Assembly: GCF_014230085.1 (NCBI RefSeq)
Contig: NZ_JACHVB010000025.1
Span: 62,001 to 126,000 of the forward strand
Source of the DNA: Ruficoccus amylovorans
GTDB lineage: Bacteria > Verrucomicrobiota > Verrucomicrobiia > Opitutales > Cerasicoccaceae
Direction of reading: 5' to 3'
DNA length: 64,000 nt
The position numbers and the translations under genes are program-made. Positions within the stretch are counted from its first letter, which is position 1. Each line of letters starts with the position of its first letter. The notes under the pieces are model-generated. The model ran no database searches. It was not told the origin of the DNA and was given only the letters and a program-made list of their open reading frames with translations. Shown here one piece after another: positions 61,540 to 64,000 of this stretch.

Positions 61540-61914
61540 GTGAATTTCCTGTCCTTCCTTTCGATCGCCCTCGGTGGCGCCCTCGGGGCGGTCAGCCGGG
61601 CCGTCATCGGGATCTGGATTCCCGCCGAGTACCCCTGGGCCACGCTCGCGGTCAATGTGATCGGTTCGCTCCTGATCGGCTTCATCTTCGGACTGGAGGC
61701 CTTTCACCACCTCAACCCGCACCTGCGCCTGCTCCTGACGACCGGCTTCTGCGGCGGGTTGACGACCTTTTCCACCTTCAGCTACCAGACGATGGCGCTC
61801 TTCCGCGAGGGCAACACAACCGGCGCGCTTGCCAACATCGCCCTTAACCTCGTGCTGACACTGGCGGCGGTCGCCGCCGGACTGAAACTGGCTGGACTTA
61901 CGGCCCGGGTTTAG
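61540..61914 (+). CDS. crcB: fluoride exporter CrcB/Fluc
   Basis: This 124-residue four-helix membrane protein has the family signature GFCGGLTTFSTFSYQ (about residues 68-82) and the N-terminal GGALGAVSR. It forms dual-topology dimers that export fluoride. It uses a GTG start 9 bases after the amidase stop, indicating co-transcription. There is no space for a fluoride riboswitch directly upstream, so any such control would have to act on the amidase transcript. Confidence 0.92.
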   Translation: MNFLSFLSIALGGALGAVSRAVIGIWIPAEYPWATLAVNVIGSLLIGFIFGLEAFHHLNPHLRLLLTTGFCGGLTTFSTFSYQTMALFREGNTTGALANIALNLVLTLAAVAAGLKLAGLTARV

Positions 61915-61927
61915 GCTTTCTGAGGCC

Positions 61928-63652
61928 ATGCCCATGTCGCTCTCCCTCCGCCACCGGCAACCCGTCAACGCGCAACGGTCCCGTTTCGGTTGGCCCCTGA
62001 TCTCCGCCCTCCTGGCCTGCCTGCTTTTTACCAGCCTCAGCCACGCCGCTCCTTCTCCCGAGCGCGTCGTCGTCGTCGCCAACTCCGCCGATCCGGTCTC
62101 CGGGCAAATCGCCCGCTACTACATGGAGAAGCGCGGCATCCCGGAAAAAAACCTGATCGAGCTGGAAACCTCCACTGAGGAGGAGGTCACTTGGGATGAG
62201 TTCATCACGACGATTTACAACCCGCTGCGCACCCGGCTGGTGCTGAAGGACTGGCTCAGCGGCACCATCAGCAGCCAGACCGACGACGACGGGCGCATTC
62301 AGGCCGCGCTCGCCACCAACAACATCGACTTTCTCGTTCTGTGCCGCCTTCCCGTCAAAATTGCGGAAGACAAGGAACGCCGCAACCGGGCTGAAAAACT
62401 CCCCTCCCAGAAGGAATTCCAGATTAACCGGGGTTCCATCGACAGTGAGCTGGCGCTGATGATGCACAACAACACGCCCACCATCGGCTTTGTCGCCAAC
62501 CCGCTCTTTGGCAAGTACGAGCCGCCGCGCGCGGTGGCCGAAACCGTCGTCAAGGTGGCCCGGCTCGATGGCCCCGGCTTCGATGCGGTCAAGCGCAGCC
62601 TCGACTCCGCCCTCGAAGCCGAGCGCCTCGGCCTGCGCGGGCGCGGCTACATCGACATGGGCGGACCGCACGGCGACGGCGACCGCTGGATCGAGCAGTC
62701 GGGCAAGATCATTGAGCACATGGGCTACCCCGTCAGTTGGGACAAGGAGCGCCCGCTCATCGGCTGGAAAAACCGCGTGGACGCCGCCGCTTTCTACTTC
62801 GGCTGGTGGACGAACGACATCACTGGCGTCTTCGCCGACCCGGCCTTCCGCTTCCCGCCGGGAGCCATCGCCTTCCACATCCACAGCTATTCCGCTGGCT
62901 ACATCCGCCGCCCCACCAACGGCTGGGCCGGCCCCCTGATCGCCCGCGGCGCGGCGACCACCGTCGGGAATGTTTTTGAGCCCTACCTCCAGCTCACCCA
63001 CCGTCCGAACCTTTTCATTGAAGGCATGATGAAGGGCCTGAGCGCGGGCGAAGCCGCCTACTACTCGCTGCCCGTCCTGAGCTGGATGACCGTCTGCCTC
63101 GGCGACCCGCTCTACCAGCCCTTCAAAACCGACCTCGACGCCCAACTCGCCCAGGGCCTCGACCACCCCGACGAGCTTTCCCAATACGCCGTCCTGCGCA
63201 AGATGAAGCTCATGCGCGCAGATAAGCAGTACGAAGACTCTTTTATCTACGGGGTTGAGCAGAACCGCCGTCTCCAGGGGATCGCCTTGGCCTTTTCCCT
63301 CGCACGGCAGTATCAGATGCGCGGCTCGCGCAGCAAGGCCCTCGAAATGCTTGAACCCTGGCTGGACCGCCCGCAACTGGATGTCAGCCAGTGGAGCATG
63401 TACTACGAGATGGGCACGTTTCTGGAATCCATTGGCGAGAACGAAAAGGCACTCGGCATCTACAAGTACCTGATCACGCTCGCCGCCGACACCCCACCCG
63501 CGCTCACCGTTTATTACAGCGCCGCCATCGAGCTGGCCCACCGCATGGGCGAGACCGGCCAGGCCGAGGGCTGGCAGTCCGACCTGACACGGATGCAGTT
63601 CGAGGAGCAGGAGAAGCGTGTCCGCCAGAAGATGCAGAACAACCGCCCCTAG
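61928..63652 (+). CDS. TIGR03790-type exported protein of unknown function
   Basis: This 574-residue protein has a signal peptide ending near SHAAPSP (about residue 44). The TIGR03790 pattern follows: RVVVVANSADPVSGQIARYYMEKRGIPEKNLIELE near 47-81 (given by its ends). A central domain contains GGPHGDGDRW and FYFGWWTNDITGVF, and a C-terminal tetratricopeptide-like helical part spans about 400-570. The family is common in Planctomycetes, Verrucomicrobia and some proteobacteria and has no assigned role. It starts 13 bases after crcB and may share its transcript. Confidence 0.8.
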   Translation: MPMSLSLRHRQPVNAQRSRFGWPLISALLACLLFTSLSHAAPSPERVVVVANSADPVSGQIARYYMEKRGIPEKNLIELETSTEEEVTWDEFITTIYNPLRTRLVLKDWLSGTISSQTDDDGRIQAALATNNIDFLVLCRLPVKIAEDKERRNRAEKLPSQKEFQINRGSIDSELALMMHNNTPTIGFVANPLFGKYEPPRAVAETVVKVARLDGPGFDAVKRSLDSALEAERLGLRGRGYIDMGGPHGDGDRWIEQSGKIIEHMGYPVSWDKERPLIGWKNRVDAAAFYFGWWTNDITGVFADPAFRFPPGAIAFHIHSYSAGYIRRPTNGWAGPLIARGAATTVGNVFEPYLQLTHRPNLFIEGMMKGLSAGEAAYYSLPVLSWMTVCLGDPLYQPFKTDLDAQLAQGLDHPDELSQYAVLRKMKLMRADKQYEDSFIYGVEQNRRLQGIALAFSLARQYQMRGSRSKALEMLEPWLDRPQLDVSQWSMYYEMGTFLESIGENEKALGIYKYLITLAADTPPALTVYYSAAIELAHRMGETGQAEGWQSDLTRMQFEEQEKRVRQKMQNNRP

Positions 63653-63790
63653 TATCCGTGTATGTAATGTTCGCAACCCAATCGGAAGGCCGGGGCCAGT
63701 TGAGATATTCAGCCCTCCATGATTTTCTTTCCCACACGCAGAATCGCACTTTACAGCTCCACTCAGAGCACTATGTTGATGTTTTAAGCT

Positions 63791-63865
63791 GCGGGCGTCG
63801 TATAACGGCTATTATGTGAGCTTCCCAAGCTTGAGACGAGGGTTCGACTCCCTCCGCCCGCACCA
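63791..63865 (+). tRNA. tRNA-Gly, anticodon CCC
   Basis: The 75-base gene folds as a cloverleaf: acceptor GCGGGCG/CGCCCGC, anticodon stem TGAGC/GCTTG with loop TTCCCAA (anticodon CCC at loop positions 3-5), and T arm GAGGGTTCGACTCCCTC. Discriminator A and an encoded CCA follow. It lies 138 bases after the TIGR03790 gene and near the right window edge, next to AT-rich DNA. Confidence 0.93.
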
Positions 63866-64000
63866 CGCTCAAGTCACTCATAGACAATCATTTAAGACAA
63901 GATTTGAGCGGTCCAAGAATTGAGATTTAATGTCTCAATAGAGTCAGAATTCGCCTGATTTTGCCTGTTCCCGTCAAAATTTCTAGTAACTTCTAGTAAC
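63866..64000. other. AT-rich flank downstream of tRNA-Gly
   Basis: The last 135 bases are distinctly more AT-rich than the coding block and contain no gene. A 10-base direct repeat TTCTAGTAAC occurs twice at the very end (63981-64000). tRNA 3' ends are common integration sites, so an inserted element may begin beyond the window; no integrase is visible. Confidence 0.35.

Overview
The window is 64 kb of GC-rich (roughly 60-65% G+C) bacterial chromosome carrying mostly single-copy housekeeping genes. It has a tRNA-Gly near the right edge and no rRNA, CRISPR array, plasmid backbone or recognisable prophage. The gene set points to a Gram-negative, menaquinone-using member of the Verrucomicrobiota, probably an Opitutia/Puniceicoccales-like lineage. 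It includes a PEP-CTERM-type surface protein, a pilin-like cassette with one very large partner protein, a TIGR03790-type exported protein, a GHL6-like glycosidase with a sulfatase, menaquinone genes and FabV. The taxonomic placement is inference from gene flavour; no marker gene was compared.

Layout. 0-5 kb: an acetyltransferase-like gene cut by the left edge, PspA plus a multi-pass membrane protein, and sulfite reductase. 5-9.5 kb: cytidine deaminase, TsaD, a CtpA-type protease and a MidA-like methyltransferase. 9.7-14.6 kb: a pilin-like cassette (two prepilin-like proteins, an 866-residue protein and a secreted protein). 14.8-24.2 kb: a leftward block with YicC, TrpB, a GAF/SpoIIE phosphatase, a STAS protein, aconitase, peroxiredoxin and an MFS transporter. 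24.4-29.3 kb: TyrS, an AT-rich islet encoding a DUF2335 membrane protein, and HrpB. 29.5-34.5 kb: a MITE-like element, the PEP-CTERM protein, two Hsp20 chaperones, SlyX, a rhomboid protease and a MATE exporter with an attenuator-like leader. 34.9-40.2 kb: a carbohydrate-related locus (IclR regulator, sulfatase, AraC regulator, glycosidase). 40.4-48.6 kb: a response regulator, two exported proteins (one a beta-lactamase-fold protein lacking its catalytic motifs), PanD, an aminotransferase, a GxxExxY gene bracketed by inverted repeats, a type IA topoisomerase and a HAD phosphatase. 48.7-58.2 kb: the leftward menaquinone cluster menF-menD-menB, MetG, the ribD-rdgB pair and a HAD phosphatase. 58.3-63.9 kb: FabV, IF-3, an amidase, CrcB, a TIGR03790 protein and tRNA-Gly(CCC).

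Between the genes there are small structured elements that ordinary gene annotation would miss. These are: (i) a multi-hairpin repeat family whose stems differ by paired changes between copies; (ii) a pair of related hairpins placed between convergent genes; (iii) a 164-bp element with 19-bp inverted ends flanked by TA; (iv) a 470-bp GxxExxY cassette with 23-bp inverted repeats; (v) mutually exclusive terminator and antiterminator stems upstream of the MATE gene, overlapping a 19-codon leader frame. These, with the degenerate beta-lactamase-like protein and a basic C-terminal tail on MenD, are the most rewarding places to look. No large, clearly new multi-gene system was found.
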